Below are positions 1-9,132 of a stretch of 64,000 nt of DNA, in pieces; the stretch's first letter is position 1; the number at the start of each line of letters is the position of its first letter. The stretch is taken from contig NZ_CAJZAI010000013.1 of the NCBI RefSeq assembly GCF_914271435.1, positions 62,001-126,000 on the forward strand. The letters run 5' to 3'. The notes below the pieces were generated by a model. The model worked only from the letters and a program-made list of their open reading frames with translations, had not been told where the DNA came from and ran no database searches. The DNA is from Cupriavidus laharis (lineage in GTDB: Bacteria; Pseudomonadota; Gammaproteobacteria; Burkholderiales; Burkholderiaceae). The position numbers and the translations under genes are program-made.

Positions 1-1462
1 GTTCCCGTGCTTTCATGATCAGCGCCTTGGCTTCTTCCTCGCTGACGCCCGTCATCTCGACGAGTTCGTCGACGGCCAGTTCGGCCAGGTCGTCACGCGT
101 ATGGATATTGCCTTCAGCCAGCTTGCCGATCAGCTCGGGGGTCAGGCCGTCGAGCGTACGCAGATCCTGCGACACCTCTTCCACCTTCTCTTCCCGGGCC
201 AGTTCCATCGTCAGGAGCGCATCACGTGCGCGGTTGCGCAGCTCGTTGACGGTGTCTTCATCAAACGCCTCGATTTCCATCATTTCACTGATGGGAACAT
301 AGGCCACTTCTTCCAGCGTGGAGAAACCTTCCTCGATCAGGATGTCCGCCACTTCCTCGTCGACGTCCAGCTTGGCCATGAACAGCTTGCGCACGGCATC
401 GCTTTCCTCGGCCTGCTTCAACGCCGACTCTTCCTGCGTCATGATGTTGATCTGCCAGCCGGTCAGCTCGGACGCCAGGCGTACGTTCTGGCCGCTGCGG
501 CCGATGGCCACGGCGAGGTTTTCCTCGTCGACGACCACGTCCATGCTGTGCTTTTCCTCGTCCACGACGATCGACTGCACCTGCGCCGGCGCCAGCGCAC
601 CGATCACGAACTGCGCCGGGTCTTCCGACCACAGCACGATGTCCACGGCTTCGCCGCCGATCTCGTTGCGCACGGCCGTCACGCGCGTGCCGCGCACACC
701 GACGCAGGTACCGATCGGATCGATGCGCTTGTCATGCGCCACCACGGCGATCTTGGCACGTACGCCCGGATCACGGGCCGCGGCCTTGATCTCGAGCAGG
801 CCTTGCTCCATCTCCGGCACTTCGTTCTCGAAGAGCTTGATCAGGAACTCGGGCGCGGTGCGCGACAACTCGATCTGCGGGCCACGCGCGGCGCGGTCCA
901 CGTTCAGGATGTAAGCGCGCACACGGTCACCGGTGCGCAGGTTTTCCTTCGGGATGATCTGGTCGCGCGCCAGCAGCGCTTCCACGCGGCCGGACTCGAC
1001 GATCAGGCCCTTCTTGTCGGCACGCTTGACCGTGCCGGTCATGATCTTTTCGCCACGCTCGAGGTAGTCGTTCAGGATCTGCTCACGCTCGGCATCGCGG
1101 ATGCGCTGCAGGATCACCTGCTTGGCAGCCTGCGCGCCGATACGGCCGAATTCGACCGACTCGATCTGCTGCTCGACATAGTCGCCCAGATCGATGCTCG
1201 GGTCGTCATCGCGTGCCTCGAACAGCAGGATCTGCTTGTCCGGCTCCTGCAGGCCCTGTTCGTCAGGGACGACAAGCCAGCGGCGGAATGTCTCGTGCTC
1301 GCCCGATTCGCGGTCGATCGCCACACGGATATCCACGTCTTCCTCGAAACGCTTCTTGGTCGCGGAGGCCAGTGCAGCCTCCAGCGCGCCGAATACCACA
1401 TCCTTGTCGACGTTCTTCTCACGCGCAAGCGCATCGACGAGCAACAGAACTTCGCGGCTCAT
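1..1462 (-). CDS. nusA: Transcription termination/antitermination factor NusA (3' end truncated by window edge)
   Basis: NusA binds RNA polymerase and nascent RNA and controls pausing, termination and antitermination. 487 codons are visible, starting [16 protein letters not shown], so only a few C-terminal residues should be missing for a protein of about 490 residues. The N-terminal polymerase-binding domain covers roughly residues 1-125. It is followed by an S1 domain (about 135-200), KH domains with an IGxxG-type loop (GACVGVRG-like segment GTCVGVRG and AIGRSGQN), and a C-terminal pair of acidic helix-hairpin repeats. The ATG overlaps the rimP stop in an ATGA arrangement, so the two genes are translationally coupled. 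In this lineage infB normally follows, outside the window. Confidence 0.97.
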   Translation of the reverse strand, partial: MSREVLLLVDALAREKNVDKDVVFGALEAALASATKKRFEEDVDIRVAIDRESGEHETFRRWLVVPDEQGLQEPDKQILLFEARDDDPSIDLGDYVEQQIESVEFGRIGAQAAKQVILQRIRDAEREQILNDYLERGEKIMTGTVKRADKKGLIVESGRVEALLARDQIIPKENLRTGDRVRAYILNVDRAARGPQIELSRTAPEFLIKLFENEVPEMEQGLLEIKAAARDPGVRAKIAVVAHDKRIDPIGTCVGVRGTRVTAVRNEIGGEAVDIVLWSEDPAQFVIGALAPAQVQSIVVDEEKHSMDVVVDEENLAVAIGRSGQNVRLASELTGWQINIMTQEESALKQAEESDAVRKLFMAKLDVDEEVADILIEEGFSTLEEVAYVPISEMMEIEAFDEDTVNELRNRARDALLTMELAREEKVEEVSQDLRTLDGLTPELIGKLAEGNIHTRDDLAELAVDELVEMTGVSEEEAKALIMKARE

Positions 1463-1947
1463 TGCTTGTTCCCTTTTCTTTGATTTCCTTTGAAGTCGAT
1501 CACCGGCACCAGACGTGCCTTGTCGACATCAGATACAGTGAATTCCAGCAGTGCCGGACCATCCTTGCCCTCGAACTCCAGGCCGACCTTCTCCGCGCCA
1601 GCCTCTCCCGTGGGCTCACGCAGGATGCCTGTGAAGTTCTTTTGCCCATTGACGGGCAGGCGCAGCGTCACGCGCGCTTCTGCCCCGGCAAAGCGGACAT
1701 AGTCGGCCAGCTTCTTCAGCGGCCGGTCCAGCCCCGGCGACGAGACTTCGAGCCGTTCGTAGTCGACGTTCTCGACGGCCAGCACGTGCGTCAGCTGCCG
1801 GCTTACCTTCTCGCAATCCTCGATGACGATGCCGGTTTCAGGCTGATCGATATAGACACGCAACAGTCCGGCCGGAGCCCGTTCGAGCTCAACCAGCTCG
1901 TATCCCATGCCGTTAAGGGTGGTTTCGATCAAATCTGCCAGATGCAC
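1459..1947 (-). CDS. rimP: Ribosome maturation factor RimP
   Basis: RimP is needed for maturation of the 30S ribosomal subunit. The 162-residue product has the family's two-domain layout: an N-terminal alpha/beta domain containing the conserved SSPGLDRPL segment (about residue 69) and a C-terminal SH3-like barrel ending in a basic tail. The start is GTG, with a GGGA-like ribosome site about eight bases upstream. It is the first gene of the rimP-nusA operon and overlaps nusA by four bases. The leader upstream holds a promoter and an intrinsic terminator, described separately. Confidence 0.95.
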   Translation of the reverse strand: MHLADLIETTLNGMGYELVELERAPAGLLRVYIDQPETGIVIEDCEKVSRQLTHVLAVENVDYERLEVSSPGLDRPLKKLADYVRFAGAEARVTLRLPVNGQKNFTGILREPTGEAGAEKVGLEFEGKDGPALLEFTVSDVDKARLVPVIDFKGNQRKGNKQ

Positions 1948-2067
1948 TGTATTCCCGAGTAATGGCCATCAACACCAGGCAGGCCGGCTGCCTGCCCCGC
2001 CTGGGACGACATGGGCACAGCCACCTGCCAGTCAGCCTCCGGCGCACATGCGTCAAACGGGCGAACC

Positions 2068-2130
2068 AAAAAAAAATGGGCACAATGCCCATCATTCGCC
2101 CATCCTCCGAGAGGATGACTTTTTGAATAG
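2068..2130 (-). promoter_or_regulatory. rimP-nusA leader with early intrinsic terminator (attenuator-like)
   Basis: Reading the minus strand from the predicted start near 2130, the leader first forms a perfect 7-bp hairpin (2101-2117, CATCCTC/GAGGATG, 3-nt loop). It then forms a second perfect 7-bp hairpin (2076-2092, ATGGGCA/TGCCCAT, 3-nt loop) followed directly by a run of eight to nine T residues. This is a textbook rho-independent terminator placed about 120 nt before the rimP start. Most transcripts would end as an RNA of about 63 nt unless the terminator is overridden. A further strong hairpin can form nearer rimP at about 1974-1998. Role in operon attenuation is inferred. It could also serve as the terminator of rluB transcription. 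Confidence 0.7.
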
Positions 2131-2136
2131 ACTTTA

Positions 2137-2165
2137 ATTATACGCAGATTATGTCCAAAAGGCAA
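2137..2165 (-). promoter_or_regulatory. Sigma-70 type promoter for rimP-nusA
   Basis: On the minus strand TTGCCT (2165-2160) and a consensus TATAAT (2142-2137) are separated by 17 bases, giving a transcription start near 2130. It lies in the gap between rluB and rimP, immediately upstream of the two-hairpin leader. Confidence 0.65.
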
Positions 2166-2224
2166 AAGGGCATGTATCGGCGCCTCACTGAGCCCCGGCA
2201 GCCGAAGGCCGCCGGGGTGACGAC

Positions 2225-4030
2225 TTAGCGGTTTCCGCCGCGATTGCCACCGCGGTTGCCACCGCCACCGCCGCCGCCACCGCCCTTGCCGCGGCCCGAA
2301 CGGTTACCGCCACCGCCCTTGGCAGCCTTCGGCATCACGTTGCCGTTCACATCGCCGCCGCGACGCTGGGGCCGGCCCTGGCCGCCCATGCCGGCACCGC
2401 CGCGACCGGTACGTCCGCCGCCCTGCCCGCGTCCGCCCGCGAGATTGGCCGCGTGAGAGGTCAGCACGGTCGGACCATGGCTGATGTAGCCCATCGACGT
2501 GCGCATCGGATCAGGCTGGCCACGGCCCGCGCCGCCCTTGTCAACACGCGGCAGGCCGTCCATGCCGGTATGCATCGGCATGCCCGCGATCGCCGCTTCG
2601 GTGCGCTGCTTGCGGCCGCCGACCTTGGTCGCGCCCTTGCCGCCCTGTTCGCCCTTGCCTGAGGCCTTCAGGCCGATGGCAGCCATCATCGCCTTGACGT
2701 CGTTCGCCTCCAGCTCCTGCCAGCGACCGCGCTTCAGTCCGCGCGGCAACAGGAACTGGCCGTAGCGCGTGCGGATCAGGCGCGACACGGTCAGGCCGAC
2801 CGCCTCGAACATGCGGCGCACTTCGCGGTTGCGGCCCTCTGTCAGCGCCACGTGGTACCACTGGTTCACGCCTTCGCCGCCGCCGTCCGCAATGCGCAGG
2901 AAGTTGGCTTCACCGTCATCGAGCTTGATGCCGTGGAGCAGGCGCTGGCGATCGGCTTCCGCCAGTTCGCCCAGCGTACGTACCGCATACTCGCGCTCCA
3001 CGCCATAGCGCGGATGCATGAAGCGGTTGGCGATGTCGCCCGAGGTCGTGAAGATCAGCAGGCCCTCGGTATTGAAGTCCAGACGCCCCACCGCGACCCA
3101 CTTGCCGGTCTTCATGCGCGGCAGGTTGTCGAATACTGTCGGACGGCCCTCGGGGTCCGACTGGCTGACGATCTCGCCGGCCGGCTTGTGATAAAGCAAC
3201 ACACGCGGGGGCTTGGTGGAAACCTTGCGATGGATCAGCTTGCCGTTCACGCGGACCTGGTCGGTCGGCAGGATCCGCTGACCGATATGCGCGGGCAACC
3301 CGTTGACGGAAACGCGCCCTTGCAGGATCAGTTCCTCCATTTCCCGGCGCGAACCCAGACCGCCTTCGGCCAGGACCTTGTGCAGCTTCGGCGCATCGTC
3401 GTCCGCCGACAGTTCGCGCACCGGCTTTGCCTTGGTGCGGGGGATGACGGTGTCTTCCTGGTCGTACTGGTCGGAGATGACGAAGCGGAACAGGTCTTCG
3501 CTGGATACAGCCGACTTGTCGGCGCCAACCTGCTGCCCTTTGCGCTGCGGCTGCCCACCGCCCTTGCGTCGACCCTGCTGGCGAGCCGCTGACTGGGCTT
3601 CACCTTCCGGCGCGACCTTGGCGGCGCGCTGGCCCTGCGGCTTGCGCTTGCGGCCGGTCGGCTCGGCTTTCTCGCCGCCCTCCTGTCCGGGCTGACCGCC
3701 TTCGCGGGCCGTCACGTTTTCTGCCGTGGCCGGCTTGCGCTTGCCGCGGCCACGCGGCGAGGCACGCCCGCCGGCTCCGCCGCCAGCCTTGCTCTCGCCC
3801 GCCTCGCCCTGAGCACCGGGCTCGGTACCCTCGACACGATTGGCGTCCCGGTCCTGCGCGGCCTGCCGGCGCGAAGCCACCAGGTTGCGCAAGCCGCGCC
3901 TCAGCCCCTTCCTGCGCGGCGCCGCGTCGGTGCCTGATCCGGATTCTGCGCCATCGGCAGCCGGCGTCCCGGCTGCCCGGGTGTCTTGTTCAACGGAATC
4001 AGACAAATTATTCACTATCGGATGTTGCAT
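2225..4030 (-). CDS. rluB: 23S rRNA pseudouridine(2605) synthase RluB, with long low-complexity tails
   Basis: Isomerises a uridine in 23S rRNA helix 90 region to pseudouridine. The 601-residue protein has an S4 RNA-binding domain at about 214-262 and a RsuA/RluB-type catalytic domain at about 275-440. That domain carries the signature [11 protein letters not shown] and its catalytic Asp at 318. The core is far shorter than the whole: residues 1-200 are a charged Gly/Arg/Lys/Gln-rich region, and residues 450-601 are Gly/Arg-rich, ending in GGNR repeats. Such tails are common in beta-proteobacterial RluB and may add non-specific RNA binding. It starts five bases after scpB ends, so the two are probably cotranscribed. 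Confidence 0.93.
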   Translation of the reverse strand: MQHPIVNNLSDSVEQDTRAAGTPAADGAESGSGTDAAPRRKGLRRGLRNLVASRRQAAQDRDANRVEGTEPGAQGEAGESKAGGGAGGRASPRGRGKRKPATAENVTAREGGQPGQEGGEKAEPTGRKRKPQGQRAAKVAPEGEAQSAARQQGRRKGGGQPQRKGQQVGADKSAVSSEDLFRFVISDQYDQEDTVIPRTKAKPVRELSADDDAPKLHKVLAEGGLGSRREMEELILQGRVSVNGLPAHIGQRILPTDQVRVNGKLIHRKVSTKPPRVLLYHKPAGEIVSQSDPEGRPTVFDNLPRMKTGKWVAVGRLDFNTEGLLIFTTSGDIANRFMHPRYGVEREYAVRTLGELAEADRQRLLHGIKLDDGEANFLRIADGGGEGVNQWYHVALTEGRNREVRRMFEAVGLTVSRLIRTRYGQFLLPRGLKRGRWQELEANDVKAMMAAIGLKASGKGEQGGKGATKVGGRKQRTEAAIAGMPMHTGMDGLPRVDKGGAGRGQPDPMRTSMGYISHGPTVLTSHAANLAGGRGQGGGRTGRGGAGMGGQGRPQRRGGDVNGNVMPKAAKGGGGNRSGRGKGGGGGGGGGNRGGNRGGNR

Positions 4031-4035
4031 ATTGT

Positions 4036-4914
4036 TCAGTTGGGCACGCGCTCATCATCTTGCTCGCTCGCGTACGGCGGAGCAGTGTCGTCGCCGGGTG
4101 GATTGCCGCCGTCCTGGTTGCCCGGCGCGCTTTCGGCATGGAAGCCATTTGCCTCGGTCACCGCCGACGCGAGGTCCGCCACGTGCATGGCGTCCGCGGA
4201 GGCCTGCTCGACGGCTCCGGCCCCGTCAGCCGGCTCTTCATCAGCAACCGGGGCGGCCTCAGCGACAGCAGCCACTTTATCGGCCGACGGTACCGCCTCT
4301 GGTTCAGGGAAGGCCTCTTCGTCGCCGACCGCCGGCTGCGTAGTTGCCGCCTCTTCAAAATCGATCGCCTGCTGGTCGAGCAGCGCCGCCTGTGCCTGGG
4401 CCTGGGCATCCTCGAGTGGAGGCAGTTCATCCAGCGTACGCAGGCCAAGGTCGTCGAGAAACGCCTTGGTGGTCGCATAAAGCGCCGGCCGGCCTGGCAC
4501 ATCGCGGTGGCCGATGACCTCGATCCAGCTGCGGTCCTCCAGCTTCTTGATCACATCCGTGCTGACCGTCACGCCGCGGATTTCCTCAATGTCTCCGCGC
4601 GTCACCGGCTGGCGGTAAGCAATGATCGCCAGCGTCTCCATGACGGCCCGGGAGTACTTGGGTGGCTTCTCGGGATTGAGACGATCCAGGTATTCCCGCA
4701 TCTCCGGACGGCTCTGGAAACGCCAGCCGCTGGCCAGCGCCACAAGTTCGACACCGCGCTGGCGCCAGTCCTGGCGCAATGCATCCAGCAGGACCCGGAT
4801 GGTGTCCGCCCCGACATCTTCGGCGAACAACCGGCGCAGGTCGCTTACGCGCAGTGGCTCCTGCGCACAGATCAGCGCGGTCTCGAGGACGATTTTCGCC
4901 TCTTGGGTATTCAT
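4036..4914 (-). CDS. scpB: Segregation and condensation protein B
   Basis: ScpB is the winged-helix (kite) partner of ScpA in the SMC-ScpAB chromosome condensation complex. I start it at the ATG giving [14 protein letters not shown], because the upstream in-frame residues do not resemble the family. The product is then 292 residues. Two winged-helix domains occupy about 1-165, including the signature [17 protein letters not shown] (about 99-115). Residues 165-292 are an acidic, Ala/Glu/Asp-rich tail of no known fold. The Shine-Dalgarno match is weak. scpA is not adjacent; rluB follows after five bases. Confidence 0.93.
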   Translation of the reverse strand: MNTQEAKIVLETALICAQEPLRVSDLRRLFAEDVGADTIRVLLDALRQDWRQRGVELVALASGWRFQSRPEMREYLDRLNPEKPPKYSRAVMETLAIIAYRQPVTRGDIEEIRGVTVSTDVIKKLEDRSWIEVIGHRDVPGRPALYATTKAFLDDLGLRTLDELPPLEDAQAQAQAALLDQQAIDFEEAATTQPAVGDEEAFPEPEAVPSADKVAAVAEAAPVADEEPADGAGAVEQASADAMHVADLASAVTEANGFHAESAPGNQDGGNPPGDDTAPPYASEQDDERVPN

Positions 4915-5463
4915 GTTGGGTGTGCAGCCTGTCTTTGCACCTGCTCCCGGACGAACCCGGAGCCCTGGACATTGTGGATTCAGCAGTGCGATTGCCACCG
5001 CCATCTCGTCGCGCAGCAAACCCGAAAGCTCTGCGCTTCGAGGCCGTGCGCCTTCTTTTGCATCGATTTGCCGGGTGTGTTCCGGCAGGAGATTGTCCGG
5101 TCACCGACAAATACCGGTGCACGAACCCCTTGCACGCGCCCATATAGGCAGGCATGGCTTCCGGCGAACGTCCGCCTCGGCCGCAAGAAAACAGATATCG
5201 GGAGCAGGGCCAGCAATGACCGCACCACGGTCGCAGTGCCAGCCGGACTTTTGAACCAGATCTTGTGAACCGGATGGACTGCGGAAGGATTCGGCGCCGA
5301 AATGTCGACTCATTGCCCGAAACCCTGGGCGCGCCCCTTTTTTTGGAAGGGCTGCCAGGCGCCGCTCGGAAACACGCCGCGCGATACCGCAATGCAGGCG
5401 ATTGTATGGCATTCCCGGCCGCGCCTGCAACCACCGCGCGGCACCAAAGCATCAGCAGTGGTT
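4915..5463. other. 549-bp gap with no supported gene
   Basis: Short open frames exist on both strands, but their translations are Arg/Cys/Trp-rich without any recognisable fold and no frame has a convincing ribosome site. No tRNA, clear intrinsic terminator or long repeat was seen. It must carry the scpB promoter, but I could not identify one. Confidence 0.5.
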
Positions 5464-6219
5464 TCAGAACACCAGGCAGAACCCATGTTCAGCCAGCGAA
5501 TGTGGCAGCAACACCGCCCGGCCGACTCCCAGCGCACCGAACACCATGACGGCCAATCCTGCACCCACTCTTACCCAAATCCGGCGTGACCAGGCACGCA
5601 GAAGCCCGGAAAAACTGGAAAGCGCCAGCAGATTCGGCAACGTACCGAGGCCAAAAGCGCCCATCACCAGTGCTCCAGAAGGCGCATTACCCGCCAGTAA
5701 TGCGAGGGCCAGTGCGCCATAGACCATGCCGCAGGGTACCAGCCCCCAGGCCAATCCCATCCCGTAACGGCGAGCCAGGCCACCGTGTCGCCCAATGACC
5801 GCCGGCGCCTTCCCCCCCAACCGGGCCAAGCCGGCCGAGATCCCATTCCCCGCGCGCGCCGCAAGCCGTTCCAGCCACATGATCGAAAAGGCCTCGCCAC
5901 GTATCAGGCGCCAGCCGGACAGCAGCAGCATGGCGCTTCCAGCGCCGAACAGCCAGCGCTGCACGGGCAGATAGTCCTGGCGCCAGGCCGTCGCCCCTAC
6001 CGCGCCCAGCAGTGCACCAAGCAGCATATACATCGAAATCCGCCCGGCATGCATCACCACCAGCTCAACGAGCCAGTCCTGTGGGCGCCGCACCACGGTC
6101 ACGGGTACGCCGGCCGCGCGCTGCTCGACAGCCAGCGCCACGCCGCCACACATGGCGGCGCAATGGAAGCCGCCCAGCAAGGCGAGCGTGAAAACGCTGA
6201 TAAGCACACCAAATGTCAA
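5464..6219 (-). CDS. DsbD_2/TauE-SafE-like integral membrane protein next to the cbb3 oxidase cluster
   Basis: About 251 residues with roughly six membrane segments. The first helix carries the GFHCAAMCGG motif typical of DsbD_2-type (cytochrome c biogenesis transmembrane-like) proteins often annotated as sulfite exporter TauE/SafE. The paired Cys residues in the membrane suggest redox or copper handling, and the position beside fnr and ccoNOQP/ccoI supports a role in cbb3 oxidase assembly, but the substrate is not shown by sequence. No ATG is available. TTG at 6219 has a GGGAG site six bases upstream; TTG at 6225 and GTG at 6207 are alternatives. Confidence 0.75.
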   Translation of the reverse strand: MTFGVLISVFTLALLGGFHCAAMCGGVALAVEQRAAGVPVTVVRRPQDWLVELVVMHAGRISMYMLLGALLGAVGATAWRQDYLPVQRWLFGAGSAMLLLSGWRLIRGEAFSIMWLERLAARAGNGISAGLARLGGKAPAVIGRHGGLARRYGMGLAWGLVPCGMVYGALALALLAGNAPSGALVMGAFGLGTLPNLLALSSFSGLLRAWSRRIWVRVGAGLAVMVFGALGVGRAVLLPHSLAEHGFCLVF

Positions 6220-6298
6220 CTGCAACTCCCTACCGCATCACATCGCGCGTTAAAATGCACGTATTGCGCCCTCGCCGCCCATTACTTGCAGGTTCCAA

Positions 6299-7024
6299 TT
6301 GTTAACATCCATCCCCGTCACCGAGATGTCGCCCCGTTGCTCCACTTGCGGCATGGGGCAACTGTGCCTGCCGGTGGGCATGAGCCAGCAGGATCTGCAG
6401 AAGATGGACACCCTGGTACAGGAACGCGTCCGCGTCCACAAGGGCGAAACCCTGTACCGCATGGGCGATCCGCTGACCGCGGTCTATGCCATCCGCTTCG
6501 GCACCCTGAAGACGCATGTCACCACGGAAGACGGCCGTTCGCAAATCACGGGTTTCCATTTGCCCGGAGAGGTGGTCGGCCTTGATGGCCTGGGTGAAAT
6601 GCAGCATGCCTCGGATGCTACCGCGCTCGAAGACACGGAAGTATGCGTCGTACGCCTGTCTGATCTGCAAGCATTATCCATCGACCTGCCTTCGTTGCAG
6701 CAGCAGTTCCTGCGCCTGATGGGCAAGGAAATTTCGCATGACCAGCTCATGCTCGTTACGCTGGGTTCCATGCGCGCCGAGGAGCGCCTTGCCGCGTTCC
6801 TCGTCAACCTGTCCGAGCGCCTGTCAGCGCGGGGATATTCGTCGACCGAGTTTGTCATGCGCATGAGCCGCGAAGAAATCGGCAGCTATCTCGGGCTCAA
6901 GCTCGAAACGGTCAGCCGCCTGTTCTCGCGCTTTGCCGAGGCCGGCCTGATCCAGATCCGCCAACGCCACGTGAAGCTCGTCGACATGGCAGGCATCAAG
7001 CAGGTCTACAGCCGCTCCTGCTGA
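6299..7024 (+). CDS. fnr: Fnr-type oxygen-sensing transcription regulator
   Basis: A CRP/FNR family regulator that binds a [4Fe-4S] cluster under low oxygen and then binds DNA at TTGAT-N4-ATCAA sites. The 241-residue protein has the cysteine ligands expected for an oxygen-labile cluster: C14, C17, C23 and C117. The cyclic-nucleotide-like fold covers about 30-150, and the helix-turn-helix carries ETVSRLF (E204, S207, R208), the Fnr recognition pattern. The start is TTG at 6299 with AGG seven bases upstream; an in-frame ATG at 6326 is possible and would keep all four cysteines. It is the only plus-strand gene in the cco region. Fnr boxes before ccoN and ccoI are likely targets. Confidence 0.93.
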   Translation: MLTSIPVTEMSPRCSTCGMGQLCLPVGMSQQDLQKMDTLVQERVRVHKGETLYRMGDPLTAVYAIRFGTLKTHVTTEDGRSQITGFHLPGEVVGLDGLGEMQHASDATALEDTEVCVVRLSDLQALSIDLPSLQQQFLRLMGKEISHDQLMLVTLGSMRAEERLAAFLVNLSERLSARGYSSTEFVMRMSREEIGSYLGLKLETVSRLFSRFAEAGLIQIRQRHVKLVDMAGIKQVYSRSC

Positions 7025-7034
7025 GGCTGCCAGG

Positions 7035-7071
7035 CCGCCTTGCATGGCAAGGCGGTCCGCCCTTCCTTTTT
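7035..7071 (+). terminator. Probable intrinsic terminator of fnr
   Basis: A perfect 8-bp stem (CCGCCTTG/CAAGGCGG, 7035-7055) follows the fnr stop by ten bases. The T-run lies about ten bases beyond the stem (7066-7071), so efficiency is uncertain. Confidence 0.5.
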
Positions 7072-7315
7072 ACTCCAGTTCGTCCGTATCGCTGAGCCTC
7101 GTCGGCATGGTGTACAGCGTCAAGCCGCTGGACAACGCGCAGAACACCCAGGCCAGCAGGAACCCGATCGTATAGATGGCCTCGCGTGAGGCCTCGATCG
7201 GCTGGCCGAAGAAGTTCAGGTCACCGGGATCCACCACGGAAAACACCGTCGCCGTGGCGACGCCGGCCATCAGGAACGCCGGCCATAGTACCCACATCAG
7301 CCAGCGCAGCCTCAT
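7070..7315 (-). CDS. Small membrane protein at the end of the cco cluster, function unknown
   Basis: 81 residues with two hydrophobic segments (about 5-25 and 47-67) separated by a polar loop with GDLNFFGQPIEASREA. It overlaps the upstream fixH-like gene by four bases (ATGA), so it is translationally coupled to the ccoG-ccoH end of the cluster. I do not recognise a named family. The position points to assembly or stability of the cbb3 oxidase rather than to catalysis. Confidence 0.7.
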   Translation of the reverse strand: MRLRWLMWVLWPAFLMAGVATATVFSVVDPGDLNFFGQPIEASREAIYTIGFLLAWVFCALSSGLTLYTMPTRLSDTDELE

Positions 7316-7527
7316 GGCTGCCTCGCTTGCGGTGCCCTGGCACTGCCAGAGGAACCCTCGACCTTCTCGACAACCAGGCCATGCCGCGCCACGCCTTCAA
7401 CCACCGGCTGGTCCGGATGGGTGGAAGCCAGCCAGATGGTTATGCCGCAAGCCACCATGGCCACCAACGGACCGCTCATCAGCAGCCACGGCCACGGCTC
7501 CTTCCACCACGGATTGCTTTCTTGCAT
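7312..7527 (-). CDS. ccoH: Short FixH/CcoH-type membrane protein
   Basis: FixH/CcoH helps assemble cbb3 oxidase. The 71-residue product begins MQESNPWWKEPWPWLLMSGP, matching the conserved WxxPWPWLLM-GP entry into the single membrane helix of FixH. It stops soon after the helix, so the periplasmic domain found in full-length homologues (about 150-170 residues) is almost wholly absent. The ATG at 7527 is chosen for its AGGGGG ribosome site. No continuation of the domain is visible downstream in any frame, so this looks like a naturally short form rather than a recent frameshift. It lies between ccoG and a coupled small membrane gene. Confidence 0.72.
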   Translation of the reverse strand: MQESNPWWKEPWPWLLMSGPLVAMVACGITIWLASTHPDQPVVEGVARHGLVVEKVEGSSGSARAPQARQP

Positions 7528-7610
7528 CGTCTTGCCCCCTTCGTCAGCGCCTCGTCGAGGCGCTCGCGGTTGGTGCGGCACAGCGCCGATGCGCTGCACC
7601 GCCCTTAGCA

Positions 7611-9083
7611 TCACAAATTGCGTGGCACGATGAAACTGGTAGATTGCCTGATTTGCGCACTACCCTGCCCCGTACCTTCGCTGGTCACTGTCACGCTGAT
7701 CTTGTGCGTGCCTTGCGCGGCATCGTCGATCGGCACGCGAATCCGGATCGGTACCAGCTTGTTCGACGTCGGCGCCAGAGCCTGTGCGTCCGGATCGTAC
7801 TCGACGGTCAGGTTCTTCAGCTCGTCGCTGTCGGCCCGCACGCTGATGCGCATCGGCGCCTCGGTGGTGTTGATAAGCTGCAGGCGATAGACGTTCTCGA
7901 TCCAGCGCCCCTCCACCTCACGTCCCAGCGCCCCACGGTCGCGGATGATGTCCACCTTCAGCGGCGTGCGCAGCGCGAGCGACGCCACGAAGCCCGCCAC
8001 CAGCACCAGCCAGATGACCGAGTAGATGATGGTTCGCGGCCGTATCAGCCGCTTGCGCGCCGCTGCCGCCGACAGCGCCTTGCGCATGGCATTCTCGGAC
8101 GTGTAGCGGATCAGCCCGCGCGGGTAGTCCATCTTGTCCATGACCTGGTTGCACGCATCGATGCAGGCCCCGCAGCCGATGCACTCGTACTGCAGCCCGT
8201 CACGGATATCGATGCCGGTCGGGCACACCTGCACGCAGATGCTGCAGTTGACGCAGTCGCCAAGTCCGGCCTGGTGATGATCCACCTTGCGCGACCGGCT
8301 GCCGCGCGGCTCGCCGCGCCCGACATCGTACGTGACCACATAGGTGTCGCGGTCGACCATCACGCTCTGGAACCGCGCGTACGGACACATGTACTTGCAG
8401 ACCTGCTCGCGCATGAAACCTGCATTGCCCCACGTCGCGAAGGCGTAGAAGAGCATCCAGAACACCTGCCACGGTCCGAGCGAGAAGGCCAGCACCTGTG
8501 CGCCGAGCTCACGGATCGGCGCGAAATAGCCAATGAACGTGAAGCCCGTCCACAGCGCGACCAATACCCACAGGGAGTGCTTGGTGGCTTTCAGGCGGAA
8601 CTTGCGCAGGCTCCACGGATCGCCGTCCAGGCGGATCCGCGCGAAGCGGTCGCCTTCGACATGCCGCTCGATCCACATGAAGATCTCGGTGTAGACCGTC
8701 TGCGGACACGCGTAGCCGCAGAATAGCCGCCCGGCAATCGCCGTGAACAGGAACAGCGCCAGTGCGGAGATCACCAGCAGGACAGCGAGATAGATGACGT
8801 CCTGCGGCCAGAGCACCAGTCCGAAGATATAGAACTTGCGCGCGCCAAGGTCGAACAGCACGGCCTGCCTGCCATTCCATTGCAGCCAGGGCGTGCCGTA
8901 GTAGACAAGCTGGGTCAGGAGTACCATCCAGACCCGCCAGTTGGAGAACGCGCCCGTCACCGAGCGCGGGTAGATCTTGCGGCGAACCTCGTAGAGCGTT
9001 TCGTCGGAGGTTTCGACAGGCGACGACGCCGGCCCTTGCGGGCCGGCCGTGCGGGCCAGCGGTTCTGTCCCGGGTGCACTCAT
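7611..9083 (-). CDS. ccoG: Cytochrome c oxidase accessory protein CcoG (FixG-like ferredoxin)
   Basis: CcoG is a membrane-bound iron-sulfur protein needed for cbb3 oxidase biogenesis, with a role in reducing Cu(II) for the CcoN copper centre. From the ATG at 9083 it has 490 residues, about five to six membrane segments, a CGYAC motif (C122, C126), a VCKYMC motif (C229, C233) and two [4Fe-4S] motifs (C277/C280/C283/C287 and C301/C304/C307/C311). A C-terminal Ig-like FixG domain follows the last helix. An in-frame start 30 codons upstream exists, but its extra residues are not family-like. It is 49 bases downstream of ccoP. Confidence 0.95.
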   Translation of the reverse strand: MSAPGTEPLARTAGPQGPASSPVETSDETLYEVRRKIYPRSVTGAFSNWRVWMVLLTQLVYYGTPWLQWNGRQAVLFDLGARKFYIFGLVLWPQDVIYLAVLLVISALALFLFTAIAGRLFCGYACPQTVYTEIFMWIERHVEGDRFARIRLDGDPWSLRKFRLKATKHSLWVLVALWTGFTFIGYFAPIRELGAQVLAFSLGPWQVFWMLFYAFATWGNAGFMREQVCKYMCPYARFQSVMVDRDTYVVTYDVGRGEPRGSRSRKVDHHQAGLGDCVNCSICVQVCPTGIDIRDGLQYECIGCGACIDACNQVMDKMDYPRGLIRYTSENAMRKALSAAAARKRLIRPRTIIYSVIWLVLVAGFVASLALRTPLKVDIIRDRGALGREVEGRWIENVYRLQLINTTEAPMRISVRADSDELKNLTVEYDPDAQALAPTSNKLVPIRIRVPIDDAAQGTHKISVTVTSEGTGQGSAQIRQSTSFIVPRNL

Positions 9084-9132
9084 GGGCGCGCCCCCACAAA
9101 CAACATGGCGCACCCCGGGCCTGAGTCGGTAG

